Positions 56,179 through 64,000 of a stretch of 64,000 nt of DNA are shown here, piece after piece. The stretch's first letter is position 1; each line of letters starts with the position of its first letter. Both the position numbers and the translations under genes were made by a program. The stretch is taken from assembly GCF_014836985.1 (NCBI RefSeq), contig NZ_JACSPU010000007.1:1-64000 (forward strand), given 5' to 3'. Source of the stretch: Planococcus wigleyi. Its GTDB lineage: Bacteria > Bacillota > Bacilli > Bacillales_A > Planococcaceae. The notes under the pieces are model-generated. The model did no database searches and had not been told where the DNA came from. It saw only the letters and a list, made by a program, of their open reading frames with translations.

Positions 56179-56508
56179 ATGGAAAACTTAATGCATGTAA
56201 ACAGTCTGGACAGTTTAAAGCAAGCTGTGGGGAATAACCAGCATTACTGGCTTTTTAAACATAGCAGTACATGCCCGGTATCTGCTAAAGCGTGGAATGA
56301 GTATAACGAATATTGCTCATTACACCCGCACCAAGTCTTTTTGTATCTAGTGGTGCAAGAAGACCGGGAATTCTCTCAAGCGATTGAAGAGATAACGGGA
56401 GTTAAGCATGAGTCGCCACAATTGTTCCATTTTACGAGTCAAAAAGTTGATTGGCACGCTTCCCACAACAATATTAAAAGAGAATCTATGCAAGAATTTA
56501 TTGCTTAG
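56179..56508 (+). CDS. ytxJ: Bacillithiol-system redox protein YtxJ (BrxC-type)
   Basis: A 109-residue thioredoxin-fold protein with the monothiol motif HSSTCPVSAKAW (cysteine near residue 33) and a C-terminal ESPQLFHFTSQ. YtxJ (BrxC) is linked to bacillithiol-dependent de-thiolation. ATG at 56179 has GGAGCGG upstream; an ATG at 56191 is an alternative. Follows ytxH after 16 bases. Confidence 0.9.
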   Translation: MENLMHVNSLDSLKQAVGNNQHYWLFKHSSTCPVSAKAWNEYNEYCSLHPHQVFLYLVVQEDREFSQAIEEITGVKHESPQLFHFTSQKVDWHASHNNIKRESMQEFIA

Positions 56509-56513
56509 AAATT

Positions 56514-56541
56514 AGCCGAAGCCTTGGTGCTTCGGCTTTTT
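56514..56541 (+). terminator. ytxGHJ terminator
   Basis: AGCCGAAGC pairs with GCTTCGGCT around CTTGGT and is followed by TTTT. Confidence 0.9.
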
Positions 56542-56586
56542 CATGTTCGAAATACTTTAGCGCGTTGAATCGCTAAAATAAATTTC

Positions 56587-56615
56587 GTGACTTTACCGAA
56601 TAGTTTGCTTATAAT
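56587..56615 (+). promoter_or_regulatory. aroA promoter
   Basis: -35 GTGACT (56587-56592), 17-bp spacer and perfect -10 TATAAT (56610-56615). Just upstream, TTTAGCG and CGCTAAA form a 7-bp inverted repeat (about 56556-56577). Confidence 0.7.
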
Positions 56616-56677
56616 AGTCCTATCATGTTAATATGAGTCACCTGATAAAGGTTATTCGCGAAAGGGGAAGTTATAGA

Positions 56678-57763
56678 ATGAGTAATTTAGATTTAGAACA
56701 GCTAAGAGAAAAAGTGGATGCAGTCAACCTGCAAATTCTGTCTCTGATCAACGAGAGAGCTTCCGTAATTCAAGACATCGGAAAATTGAAAGAAAAACAA
56801 GGAGTTGACCGCTACGATCCGTTGCGGGAACGCCACATGTTGAACTTGCTGAAAGATAATAATGACGGTCCATTAGAACAGAAGACCGTTGATCATATTT
56901 TTAAGGAAATCTTCAAATCTGCCTTAAACATGCAAGAAGAAGATACACGCAAAGCATTGCTCGTTTCACGCAAAAAGAAAGCTGAAGATACTGTTATTAC
57001 AATCAACGGCGAACAAGTCGGTGCTGGTGAGCCTTCTTTCATCTTTGGCCCATGTGCAGTTGAATCTCAGGATCAAGTATCGAAAGTTGCTGAAGCCATC
57101 GGAGCTAAAGGATTGAAGATGATCCGCGGTGGAGCTTACAAGCCGCGTACATCGCCTTACGATTTCCAGGGTCTTGGTTTAGAAGGATTGAAGATGCTGA
57201 AAAATGCAGCCGATCAGTATAACTTGGCTGTTGTATCTGAAATCGTCACACCTTCCCATTTAGAAGCTGCTCTTGACTACGTAGACGTAGTTCAAGTCGG
57301 CGCCCGCAATATGCAGAACTTCGAATTGCTGAAAGCTGTCGGGTCGATCAACAAACCGGTTCTACTGAAACGCGGAATGTCAGCGACTATCGAAGAATTC
57401 ATCAATGCGGCTGAATACATCATCGCTTCAGGAAATGAAAACATCATTTTATGCGAACGCGGTATCCGCACATATGAAAAAGCGACACGCAACACCTTGG
57501 ATATTTCAGCAGTGCCAATCTTGAAACAAGAAACGCACCTTCCGGTATTTGTTGACGTAACGCATTCAACCGGCCGCCGTGACTTATTGTTGCCAGCAGC
57601 TAAAGCTGCAATCGCAATTGGAGCAGATGGCGTTATGGCTGAAGTTCATCCGGATCCGGCAGTAGCCTTATCAGATGCTCAACAACAAATGGATTTGGGT
57701 CAATTCGATGAGTACTACGATGCGTTGATGAAGTTCATGAAACAATATGAAATGAAAGTGTGA
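56678..57763 (+). CDS. aroA: Bifunctional DAHP synthase / chorismate mutase AroA(G)
   Basis: Makes DAHP from PEP and erythrose 4-phosphate and carries chorismate mutase. The 361-residue protein has an N-terminal AroQ-type mutase domain ([33 protein letters not shown], residues 1-90) fused to a type Ibeta DAHP synthase ([80 protein letters not shown] and [14 protein letters not shown]). The mutase domain lets chorismate and prephenate feed back. ATG at 56678 follows AAAGGGGAAG. Supplies chorismate for menF. Confidence 0.95.
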   Translation: MSNLDLEQLREKVDAVNLQILSLINERASVIQDIGKLKEKQGVDRYDPLRERHMLNLLKDNNDGPLEQKTVDHIFKEIFKSALNMQEEDTRKALLVSRKKKAEDTVITINGEQVGAGEPSFIFGPCAVESQDQVSKVAEAIGAKGLKMIRGGAYKPRTSPYDFQGLGLEGLKMLKNAADQYNLAVVSEIVTPSHLEAALDYVDVVQVGARNMQNFELLKAVGSINKPVLLKRGMSATIEEFINAAEYIIASGNENIILCERGIRTYEKATRNTLDISAVPILKQETHLPVFVDVTHSTGRRDLLLPAAKAAIAIGADGVMAEVHPDPAVALSDAQQQMDLGQFDEYYDALMKFMKQYEMKV

Positions 57764-57767
57764 CACT

Positions 57768-57800
57768 GAAAAGTCGGATAAACTCCGGCTTTTCTTTTTT
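57768..57800 (+). terminator. aroA terminator
   Basis: GAAAAGTCGGA pairs with TCCGGCTTTTC around TAAAC and is followed by six T residues. Confidence 0.92.
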
Positions 57801-57803
57801 TAG

Positions 57804-57833
57804 TTGATATTGTTGAAGAATTTGTCGTATGAT
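57804..57833 (+). promoter_or_regulatory. Candidate ccpA promoter
   Basis: TTGATA (57804-57809), 18-bp spacer and TATGAT (57828-57833), 30 bp before the ccpA start. Confidence 0.6.
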
Positions 57834-57863
57834 TAGAGAAAGACTGGAAAAGGAGGGCGCACA

Positions 57864-58862
57864 ATGACCGTTACGATATACGATGTGGCACGTGAGGCAA
57901 ACGTTTCCATGGCTACTGTGTCACGTGTAGTAAATGCCAATCAAAACGTAAAACCTGCCACAAGAAAGAAAGTATTGAAAGTAATAGAAGAATTGGGCTA
58001 TCGTCCAAATGCTGTTGCTCGTGGACTTGCAAGCAAAAAAACAACGACGGTCGGCGTCATCATACCCGATATTTCCAATAGCATGTATGCTGAATTAGCC
58101 CGTGGAATTGAAGATATCGCTACGATGTACCGTTACAACATCATTTTATCCAATTCAGATCAGAACGAAAATAAGGAACTTCAGTTATTGGAAACCATGC
58201 TGGGTAAACAAGTGGATGGCATCGTCTTTATGAGCGATGTAATCTCATCTGAACTTCTTTATGAAATGCAACGTTCTCCAACGCCAATCGTTTTGGCAGG
58301 TTCGATAGATGAATCGGCAGCAATTGCTTCGGTTAATATCGATTATTATGGTGCTGCCTATGAAGTGGTCAAGAAATTTATCGACAATGGCCATAAAAAA
58401 ATTGCTTTTGTATCGGGACCGTTCACTTCAAGAATCAATAAAGCCTATAAGTTGAAAGCTTATCGAGAAGCATTGGCAGACGCAGGCATTGAGTTTGATG
58501 AGAACTTGGTTGTGGAATGCAACAACACTTATGATGAAGGCATCGAAGCAGCAAAAACGTTGGCTGCTTTTGAGCCTACTGCTTATTTTGTCAGCAATGA
58601 CGAAATGTCGATCGGTGTTCTCCATGGATTGGGAGAGCTAGGGAAAACAATACCGGAAGATGCAGAAGTCATCAGCTATGAAAATTCAAAGCTGGCGCGC
58701 ATGGCTCGTCCGACACTGACATCTGTCGCTTTCCCGCTCTATGATATTGGAGCAGTTTCAATGCGTTTGCTGACGAAGTATATGAACGATGAGGAAATTG
58801 AAGAAAAGCAGGTCATTCTTCCATACCGCATCGAAGAAAGACAATCGACGAAGCAAGAATAA
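57864..58862 (+). CDS. ccpA: Catabolite control protein A
   Basis: LacI-family master regulator of carbon catabolite control, binding cre sites with HPr-Ser46-P. The 332-residue protein has [57 protein letters not shown] as HTH and hinge, then the effector core [32 protein letters not shown] precedes the ATG. The window also holds likely targets: the cre in acsA and the one before scoAB. Confidence 0.96.
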   Translation: MTVTIYDVAREANVSMATVSRVVNANQNVKPATRKKVLKVIEELGYRPNAVARGLASKKTTTVGVIIPDISNSMYAELARGIEDIATMYRYNIILSNSDQNENKELQLLETMLGKQVDGIVFMSDVISSELLYEMQRSPTPIVLAGSIDESAAIASVNIDYYGAAYEVVKKFIDNGHKKIAFVSGPFTSRINKAYKLKAYREALADAGIEFDENLVVECNNTYDEGIEAAKTLAAFEPTAYFVSNDEMSIGVLHGLGELGKTIPEDAEVISYENSKLARMARPTLTSVAFPLYDIGAVSMRLLTKYMNDEEIEEKQVILPYRIEERQSTKQE

Positions 58863-58902
58863 CCGCTATAGATGCAATAAGAGTGATCAAGTAGAATTTA
58901 GA

Positions 58903-58940
58903 AAAGCCTGTCCGGATTGCAAATCCAGACAGGCTTTCTT
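58903..58940 (+). terminator. ccpA terminator
   Basis: AAAGCCTGTC-C-GGATT pairs with AATCC-A-GACAGGCTTT, short loop, then TCTT. Confidence 0.85.
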
Positions 58941-58951
58941 ATCGCATGAAC

Positions 58952-58991
58952 AAAAAAAGAGTCGACGGAATTTCTCCGGCGGCTCTTTTTT
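58952..58991 (-). terminator. acuC terminator
   Basis: On the minus strand AAAAAGAG-CCG-CCGGA pairs with TCCG-TCG-ACTCTTTTT (mismatches in the middle) and is followed by T residues. Lies back to back with the ccpA terminator. Confidence 0.8.
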
Positions 58992-59004
58992 GCTATGATC
59001 ACCC

Positions 59005-60156
59005 TTATTTATTGCGGATCATATACAGTGCTTTATTCAACATTTGCTGATTCTTGTCAGTGATTTCGGCTTTCCGTGGAATGGCTTTATACATATTCGG
59101 AGGATCTTCCCAAGTGTCAATCAATTTCACAGGGGATTCCGGCTGCCATTTCTCCATCCAAGAAACCGGCAACTTGCCTGTTGGAATGGAAAAATTGTTC
59201 ATTTCCATCCAAATTAACGACCAAGCTCTCGGAACTACGCGCCAAATATCATATCCACCGCCGCCAACAGCTATCCAGCGGCCATCACAGTACTCATGAG
59301 CGAGTTCATGAGCAATCTTGGGTATTTCCTTGTAAATATTCATAGTACCGTATAAATGCGTCAGAGGGTCCAAATAATGGGCGTCTGCTCCATTCTGTGT
59401 CAAAATGACATCTGGCTTAAAGAATTCAATGATTTCTTTCATGGACGTACGGTAAATTTCGAGAAAAGATTCATCTTCGGTGAATGCATCGATCGGAAAA
59501 TTGAAAGAAGTTCCATATCCTTGGCCACTGCCGCGTTCATTGATGTTTCCGGTTCCTGGAAAGAGGTAGCGGCCAGTTTCATGGATGGAAACCGTACAAA
59601 CATCGGGATCGTCATAAAAACTCCATTGAACGCCATCGCCGTGATGGGCATCGGTATCAATATACATGACGCGCGCATTGTACTTGCTTTTCAAGTAGTT
59701 GATGGCAACTGAGCTGTCGTTATAGATGCAAAACCCGGAAGCTTTGCCTCTGAAGCCATGGTGAAGCCCGCCGCCTAAGTTCAACGCATGCTGCGCTTTT
59801 CCTTCCATGACGTAATCGACAGCCGTTAAGGTTCCACCGACCAGACGGGCACTGGCTTCATGCATGTTTTCGAATATCGGTGTATCTTCCGTGCCGATGC
59901 CGTAGCTTTCGCCGGCTTCTGGCGTGATTTCTCCACGGCTTGCTTTCTTGACGATGTCGATATACCGCTCATCGTGGGCAAGCAGCAGTTCTTCGTCAGT
60001 GGCGATGCGTGCAGGGACAACCAATTCATCTGGAAGCGCATTCATTTTTTTTAATAAATCAATCGTCAAAACGAGTCTTTTCTGGTTGAATGGATGTGTT
60101 TCAGAAAATTTATACCCCAATTGATCTTCTGAAAAGATGAATACAGCATGTTTCAT
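59005..60156 (-). CDS. acuC: Acetoin utilisation protein AcuC (class I-type deacetylase)
   Basis: A 383-residue histone-deacetylase-fold protein: YIDTDAHHGDGVQWSFYDDPDVCTVSIHETGRYLFPGTG, GGGLHHGFRGKASGFCIYND and LTQNGADAHYLDPLTHL carry the zinc and catalytic residues. B. subtilis AcuC removes the acetyl group AcuA puts on AcsA. ATG at 60156 overlaps the acuB stop (ATGA); upstream codons in frame are inside acuB. Confidence 0.95.
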   Translation of the reverse strand: MKHAVFIFSEDQLGYKFSETHPFNQKRLVLTIDLLKKMNALPDELVVPARIATDEELLLAHDERYIDIVKKASRGEITPEAGESYGIGTEDTPIFENMHEASARLVGGTLTAVDYVMEGKAQHALNLGGGLHHGFRGKASGFCIYNDSSVAINYLKSKYNARVMYIDTDAHHGDGVQWSFYDDPDVCTVSIHETGRYLFPGTGNINERGSGQGYGTSFNFPIDAFTEDESFLEIYRTSMKEIIEFFKPDVILTQNGADAHYLDPLTHLYGTMNIYKEIPKIAHELAHEYCDGRWIAVGGGGYDIWRVVPRAWSLIWMEMNNFSIPTGKLPVSWMEKWQPESPVKLIDTWEDPPNMYKAIPRKAEITDKNQQMLNKALYMIRNK

Positions 60157-60797
60157 TCGTTCACTTGCGGCATGTTTGGCCATAGGACATCGAATCCTTC
60201 TTTTTTCAGGTCGTTGATGATGGCGAGTGGATTCATCGTCTGAACGCGGAAAACAAGAATTTTGTTGCTGTTGTTTTCTCTGTCGGGGTAAACGAGTACA
60301 CTCAGTACATTAACGTTCTGCTCATGGAAAACTTTAGACACCTCATACAGGATTCCGGAACGGTTTTCCACACGGACCTCAATTTGAGAGCCCGGCTGAT
60401 GGGCACCTGTGAGCTCGATGAAGGTATAGAGAAGATCCGTCTCTGTCAGAAAACCGACCAGCTCATCGTTACTGACAACAGGGATACAGCCGATTTTATA
60501 TTCATAGAAAATCATCGCCACTTCTTCGACAAAGTCGAGCGGGTGGGCAGTGACGGGATTGGGCGTCATGATTTCTGCCACTTTCTTTTTATAGGGTTCA
60601 CCTTTAGGAGCTACGGTGAATCTGGATGGGACAGCATCTTTAAGATCCCGATCGGTTACGATCCCGACCACTTTTCCGTCATCGACAATCGGTGCATGCC
60701 GAATGCGTTTTTCCTTAAATAAGTCCATGACGTCCTGGACCGTTTGATCAGAACTCAATGTAAAAACATCGGTTTTCATAATTTCTTCCACTAGCAT
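60153..60797 (-). CDS. acuB: Acetoin utilisation protein AcuB (CBS-ACT)
   Basis: A 214-residue protein with two CBS domains (MKTDVFTLSSDQTVQDVMDLFKEKRIRHAPIVDDGKVVGIVTDRDL and VAEIMTPNPVTAHPLDFVEEVAMIFYEYKIGCIPVVSNDELVGFLTETDLL), then an ACT-like region (SQIEVRVENRSGILYEVSKVFHEQNVNVLSVLVYPD). CBS pairs usually bind adenine nucleotides; role in AcsA regulation is unclear. Between acuA and acuC. Confidence 0.95.
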   Translation of the reverse strand: MLVEEIMKTDVFTLSSDQTVQDVMDLFKEKRIRHAPIVDDGKVVGIVTDRDLKDAVPSRFTVAPKGEPYKKKVAEIMTPNPVTAHPLDFVEEVAMIFYEYKIGCIPVVSNDELVGFLTETDLLYTFIELTGAHQPGSQIEVRVENRSGILYEVSKVFHEQNVNVLSVLVYPDRENNSNKILVFRVQTMNPLAIINDLKKEGFDVLWPNMPQVNE

Positions 60798-60820
60798 ATG
60801 AACACCCCTTCAGTAATAAA

Positions 60821-61453
60821 TCAGTACATATAACGATTCATAAACCGCAGCTGATCGAATTTTTGGATCGATTCATTGTCGACACGGCTGCCGATTTTTG
60901 CCATCAAGCAATTGGCCGGATGTGAGCTGATTTCAGGATCATCCGTGGCATAATATTCCAACCCGCCGGCTTGCATCATTTTCTCCATGATTTTGCGGTA
61001 TTCCCAGACATTTAAGCCGGTTCCTTTCAAATCCCAATGCCAGTAATACTCAGTGGTAATGACAATGAAATCTTCAAAAGCGTCATCCATCATCGAGATT
61101 TTCAATAATGATTTTCCGACGCCGCTGCCCCGGTATTTGGGGATGACTTCAATTGCACCGAGCTCGATCAGGTTGTCCATTTTTCCTTCGGACCATCGTT
61201 CCAAAGGATCAGGATAAAGGAATGTGACATAACCGACAATGGTATTGTTTTCGCGGGCAATAAGAATTCGGCCTTCCGGCAAGTCAGCAATTTCTACAAT
61301 GGCCTTATGCTGTTGGGCAGGTGGCCTGAAAGCGACCAGGTCTTCATGAAACTCGAGTTCATTTAATTCTTTTCCAGGAAGAGGGCCTTCGATGGTCAAA
61401 AGACCATGTTTGGTTTCCAGCTCCGTGGAGTTATACGTTTTTTTATGTTCCAT
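60821..61453 (-). CDS. acuA: Protein acetyltransferase AcuA
   Basis: A 210-residue GNAT enzyme: MEHKKTYNSTELETKHG, then ILIARENNTIVGYVTFLYPDP, LIELGAIEVIPKYRGSGVGKSLLKISMMDDAFEDFIVITTEYYWHWDLKGTGLNVWEYRK. B. subtilis AcuA acetylates AcsA at its active lysine and turns it off. ATG at 61453 with GGCGGTG upstream gives the family start; a longer frame to 61477 lacks support. Divergent from acsA. Confidence 0.94.
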   Translation of the reverse strand: MEHKKTYNSTELETKHGLLTIEGPLPGKELNELEFHEDLVAFRPPAQQHKAIVEIADLPEGRILIARENNTIVGYVTFLYPDPLERWSEGKMDNLIELGAIEVIPKYRGSGVGKSLLKISMMDDAFEDFIVITTEYYWHWDLKGTGLNVWEYRKIMEKMMQAGGLEYYATDDPEISSHPANCLMAKIGSRVDNESIQKFDQLRFMNRYMY

Positions 61454-61620
61454 CTTTTCACCGCCTGTAGGATACAATAGCTACATTATACATGAACTGA
61501 TGGAAGATATGGAAAAAAGCTGGCGAAATAAGCTATATTTTCTAAAAAGTTAAAATAATTAGCATTCAATTGTGACAATGTTGTAGAATATAAGGTAATC
61601 AATCTGAAAGGGTGATCAGG

Positions 61621-63339
61621 ATGAAAGTGGAAGCGTTACCAGCAAGAGCAGGGGTGCATCAATTACATAACTATGAAGAGATAGCTGAGAATTTCGATTG
61701 GACTGAAGTCGAGAAGGAATTCAGTTGGTATGAAAGCGGAAAAGTAAATATGGCTCATGAAGCGATTGATCGCCATGCCGATTCCGACCGAAAAAACAAA
61801 GTGGCTCTGTACTACAAGGATCAGAATAGAAATGAGTCGTATACATTCTATCAGATGAAGCGCATGACAAACCGTGCGGCCAATTTATTGAAGGAAAATT
61901 CAACATTGGAAAAAGGGGATCGGATCTTTATTTTCATGCCACGTTCTCCAGAATTGTATTTTCTGATGTTTGGCGCGTTGAAAATGGGTCTGATTGTCGG
62001 ACCGTTATTTGAAGCATTTATGGAAGGTGCGATTTATGACCGGTTGGATGACAGTGATGCCAAATCGATCATTACGACACCGGAGCTGTTGAGCCGTGTA
62101 CCGTATGACCGTTTGCCGAAATTGGAGACGGTTTTCCTGGTGGGAGAAGACGTCGCTGAACACGAGGGGCACATCGATGTACTGAAGCACTTGCCAACCA
62201 GTTCCGATAAATTTGAAATTGAGTGGCTGGACAAAGAAGATGGTTTGGTTCTTCATTATACATCGGGTTCCACAGGCAAGCCGAAAGGTGTTTTGCATGC
62301 CCAGTATGCAATGGTGCAGCAATACCAGACCGGCAAATGGGTCTTGGATTTCACTGAAACCGATATCTATTGGTGTACAGCGGATCCAGGCTGGGTGACA
62401 GGAACGGCATATGGGGTGTTTTCACCTTGGCTCAACGGTGTTACGACAGTCATTTTAGGGGGACGTTTCTCGCCGGATGGCTGGTACAAAGCGATTGAGG
62501 ATTTTGGCGTAACCATCTGGTATAGCGCGCCGACTGCCTTCCGTATGCTGATGGGAGCGGGGGACGCTTTAGTGAAAGAGTATGATTTATCGACACTGCG
62601 CCATGTATTATCGGTGGGCGAACCATTAAACCCTGAAGTAGTGAGATGGGGAGCTCAAGTATTCGATAAACGTATCCACGATACATGGTGGATGACGGAA
62701 ACGGGTGCGCAGACCATCTGTAACTATCCATCTATGGCTATCAAGCCGGGGTCGATGGGCAAACCGGTGCCAGGCCTCAAAGTTGCGATTGTAGATGACC
62801 AGGGGAATGAACTGCCGCCGAATCAAATGGGCAACCTGGCCATTGAAAAAGGCTGGCCGGCTATGATGCGCCAAATTTGGAACAACCCAGCGAAATACGA
62901 ATCCTATTTCCTGAAAGACAAATGGTATGTTTCAGGAGATTCGGCTTATATGGACGAAGAAGGCTATTTCTGGTTCCAGGGACGAGTGGATGATGTCATC
63001 ATGACTTCAGGTGAACGCGTCGGCCCGTTTGAAGTGGAAAGCAAACTGTTGGAACATCCAGCAATTGCCGAAGCCGGTGTAATCGGCAAACCAGATCCGG
63101 TACGTGGTGAAATTATCAAGGCGTTTGTCGCTCTGGTTGACGGTTATGAACCATCGGAAGAATTAATAGAGGATATCCGCCAATTCGTCAAAAAAGGCTT
63201 GGCTGCGCATGCAGCGCCACGTGAAATCGAGTTTAAGGATAAACTTCCAAAAACGCGAAGCGGTAAGATTATGCGCCGTGTCTTGAAAGCTTGGGAGCTG
63301 GATTTGCCGACAGGCGATTTATCTACAATGGAAGATTAA
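61621..63339 (+). CDS. acsA: Acetyl-CoA synthetase AcsA
   Basis: Makes acetyl-CoA from acetate, ATP and CoA. The 572-residue ANL enzyme has YTSGSTGKPKGVLHAQYAM near residue 216, TWWMTETGAQTICN near 356, KWYVSGDSAYMDEEGYFWFQGRVDDVIMTSGERVGPFEVES near 437 and the acetylated lysine in KTRSGKIMRR near 547. The ATG at 61621 has AAAGGGTG upstream; a GTG at 61612 is closer but touches that site. A cre lies within its first codons and its inactivation system acuABC is divergent. Confidence 0.96.
   Translation: MKVEALPARAGVHQLHNYEEIAENFDWTEVEKEFSWYESGKVNMAHEAIDRHADSDRKNKVALYYKDQNRNESYTFYQMKRMTNRAANLLKENSTLEKGDRIFIFMPRSPELYFLMFGALKMGLIVGPLFEAFMEGAIYDRLDDSDAKSIITTPELLSRVPYDRLPKLETVFLVGEDVAEHEGHIDVLKHLPTSSDKFEIEWLDKEDGLVLHYTSGSTGKPKGVLHAQYAMVQQYQTGKWVLDFTETDIYWCTADPGWVTGTAYGVFSPWLNGVTTVILGGRFSPDGWYKAIEDFGVTIWYSAPTAFRMLMGAGDALVKEYDLSTLRHVLSVGEPLNPEVVRWGAQVFDKRIHDTWWMTETGAQTICNYPSMAIKPGSMGKPVPGLKVAIVDDQGNELPPNQMGNLAIEKGWPAMMRQIWNNPAKYESYFLKDKWYVSGDSAYMDEEGYFWFQGRVDDVIMTSGERVGPFEVESKLLEHPAIAEAGVIGKPDPVRGEIIKAFVALVDGYEPSEELIEDIRQFVKKGLAAHAAPREIEFKDKLPKTRSGKIMRRVLKAWELDLPTGDLSTMED
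61628..61641 (+). promoter_or_regulatory. cre site inside the acsA coding start
   Basis: TGGAAGCGTTACCA encodes part of VEALPA, residues 3-8 of AcsA, and fits cre TGWAANCGNTNWCA at 12 of 14 positions. The B. subtilis acsA cre lies at the same place (LKALPA), so position and sequence are conserved. Confidence 0.85.
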
Positions 63340-63346
63340 TGCACAG

Positions 63347-63380
63347 AAAAAGAAGCCGTTCACGTGAACGGCTTCTTTTT
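63347..63380. terminator. acsA terminator
   Basis: AAAAAGAAGCCGTTCAC with its perfect complement and no spare loop bases, then T residues; works both ways. Confidence 0.92.
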
Positions 63381-63388
63381 TAAGAAAT

Positions 63389-63425
63389 AAAACCCCGATT
63401 CGCTACTCAGGCGAATCGGGGTTTA
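63389..63425 (-). terminator. Terminator of the surface protein gene
   Basis: On the minus strand AAACCCCGATTCGC pairs with GCGAATCGGGGTTT around a 7-base loop, and ATTTC follows. A second terminator beside the acsA one. Confidence 0.85.
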
Positions 63426-63431
63426 TTTTTG

Positions 63432-64000
63432 TTAAGCCGCGTCGTCTTCAGCGGGCTCTTCGGGTTCTTCCGGTTCGTCTGGAGCAGGCTCTTCTTCAAC
63501 AGGCTCTTCAGGTTCTTCTTCCGGAGGAGCTTCTTCCTCTTCTTCAGCAGGAGGTGTTTCAACTTCCTCTTCAGCAGGTGCTTCTTCTTCCGCTTCCGGT
63601 TCTTTTTCTTCCGGCGGCGGTGTTGGTTTCGGTTCTGGCTTCGGTTCAGGTTTCGGCTTCGGTGCCGCTATGCTGACACTGCTTGAAGCTGCCGATTGCT
63701 TGCCTGTAATATCTACGGCCACTACTGTATAACTTCCGGCTCCTGAAGCAGAATAGGAATTTCCTTTCGCTTCAGAAATTGAGGCCACACGGGAACCGCC
63801 TTTGTAGACACGATATCCTACCACGTCATTGGAAGGAGAATCGGTCCAAGTAATCGTATTGCCATTGATGGCCGCTTTGACGCCTGCAGGAGCTGCGCCG
63901 TCAGCTTTGAATGCAGCGCCTGAAACAACAGAAGAAAACTTCGAATTGCCAGGGAACAGCTTGCTGGCGTCTCCGCCGAACGGTGCCATCATGCGGTCGA
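63432..64000 (-). CDS. C-terminal end of a surface protein, probably a class A penicillin-binding protein
   Basis: The frame is open to the window edge (upstream codons encode DR before MMAPFGG), so only about 190 C-terminal residues are seen. MMAPFGGDASKLFPGNSKFSS and a fibronectin-type-III-like module (AAINGNTITWTDSPSNDVVGYRVYKGGSRVASI to GSYTVVAVDITGKQSAASSSVSI) are followed by a KPEPKPEP repeat and a tail of about 70 residues of Glu, Pro and Ala. FN3 plus a charged tail after the catalytic domains is typical of PBP1A in this group; no catalytic motif is visible here, so the identity is inferred. Confidence 0.65.
   Translation of the reverse strand, partial: DRMMAPFGGDASKLFPGNSKFSSVVSGAAFKADGAAPAGVKAAINGNTITWTDSPSNDVVGYRVYKGGSRVASISEAKGNSYSASGAGSYTVVAVDITGKQSAASSSVSIAAPKPKPEPKPEPKPTPPPEEKEPEAEEEAPAEEEVETPPAEEEEEAPPEEEPEEPVEEEPAPDEPEEPEEPAEDDAA
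63450..63675 (-). repeat. Pro/Glu-rich low-complexity tail
   Basis: Repeating KPEP and EEP/EAPE units at the C-terminus of the partial surface protein, with matching GGCTCTTC-type repeats in the DNA. Likely a flexible, strongly acidic wall-facing or wall-spanning tail. Confidence 0.8.

Noticed and set aside
63429..63686. Phe/Arg-rich ORF opposite the surface protein tail
   Set aside because: Mirror of the Glu/Pro repeat on the other strand.

Overview
The window is a core-chromosome segment of a Gram-positive bacterium of the order Bacillales. Moderate GC content and protein style suggest a Planococcaceae genome (Planococcus/Planomicrobium-like), but the genus is inference. Gene content and order closely follow the Bacillus subtilis ytk-ytx, menFDHBEC and ccpA-acuABC-acsA neighbourhoods: menaquinone operon, dps-ytkD-ytmA, pckA/metK, ytoA/ytpA, ytqAB, leuS-ytfP-ytgP-ytzG, pepV-dat, trmB-ytnP, ytoP-ytpPQR-sftA-murC-ytxGHJ-aroA-ccpA, and acuABC divergent from acsA. 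B. subtilis comparisons are from memory, not from a search.

Regions. 1-1.9 kb: 20 tandem tRNA genes ending in a bidirectional terminator, in an order like B. subtilis trnB but without tRNA-His. 1.9-3.9 kb (minus): DMT-type transporter and menA. 4.0-11.3 kb (plus): menF-menD-menH-menB-menE-menC, nearly all overlapping, with a terminator hairpin between menB and menE. 11.5-16.2 kb: small ATPase, MOSC protein, zinc-binding lipoprotein with a Zur-like box, yidD, dps, ytkD, ytmA. 16.2-19.7 kb: pckA with a CcpN-like operator on its promoter, divergent from metK, which has a SAM-I riboswitch and a UUG start. 19.8-24.6 kb: ytoA, a ytpA homologue without its catalytic serine, and three oxidoreductases. 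24.8-27.4 kb (minus): guanidine-I riboswitch with ykkC-ykkD, then a MarR-paiA-paiB polyamine operon with two inverted repeats in its control region. 27.6-33.2 kb: sstT, an unknown lipoprotein, the tRNA-wobble pair mnmL-mnmM, and scoAB behind a near-consensus cre. 33.2-36.3 kb: leucine T-box and leuS, then a structured intergenic repeat and a 36-residue membrane-protein ORF.

36.3-53.0 kb: ytfP, murJ (ytgP), ytzG, ytzE, pepV, dat, thpR, lipid kinase, trmB, ytnP, ytzB, ytoP, a DUF84 NTPase, a lipoprotein, ytpP, ytpQ, ytpR, sftA. 53.0-58.9 kb: murC behind a roughly 200-nt leader, ytxG, ytxH with a long Ser/Asn tail, ytxJ, DAHP synthase-chorismate mutase, ccpA. 59.0-64 kb: acuC-acuB-acuA against acsA, which has a cre inside its first codons, then the 3' end of a surface protein, probably a class A penicillin-binding protein.

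Together the genes cover menaquinone and aromatic supply (menFDHBEC, menA, aroA), carbon-flow control (CcpA with cre sites at acsA and scoAB, CcpN-like control of pckA, acetylation control of AcsA), translation (tRNAs, leuS, trmB, mnmL/M) and envelope assembly (murJ, murC, sftA, yidD). RNA regulation is prominent: SAM-I, guanidine-I and T-box(Leu) elements each sit before the expected gene. No phage, CRISPR array, IS element or defence island is visible. The most unusual items are the ytpA homologue with a rebuilt active site, the long-hairpin intergenic repeat after leuS, the 36-aa membrane ORF, the unexplained murC leader and the two dyads controlling MarR-paiAB.
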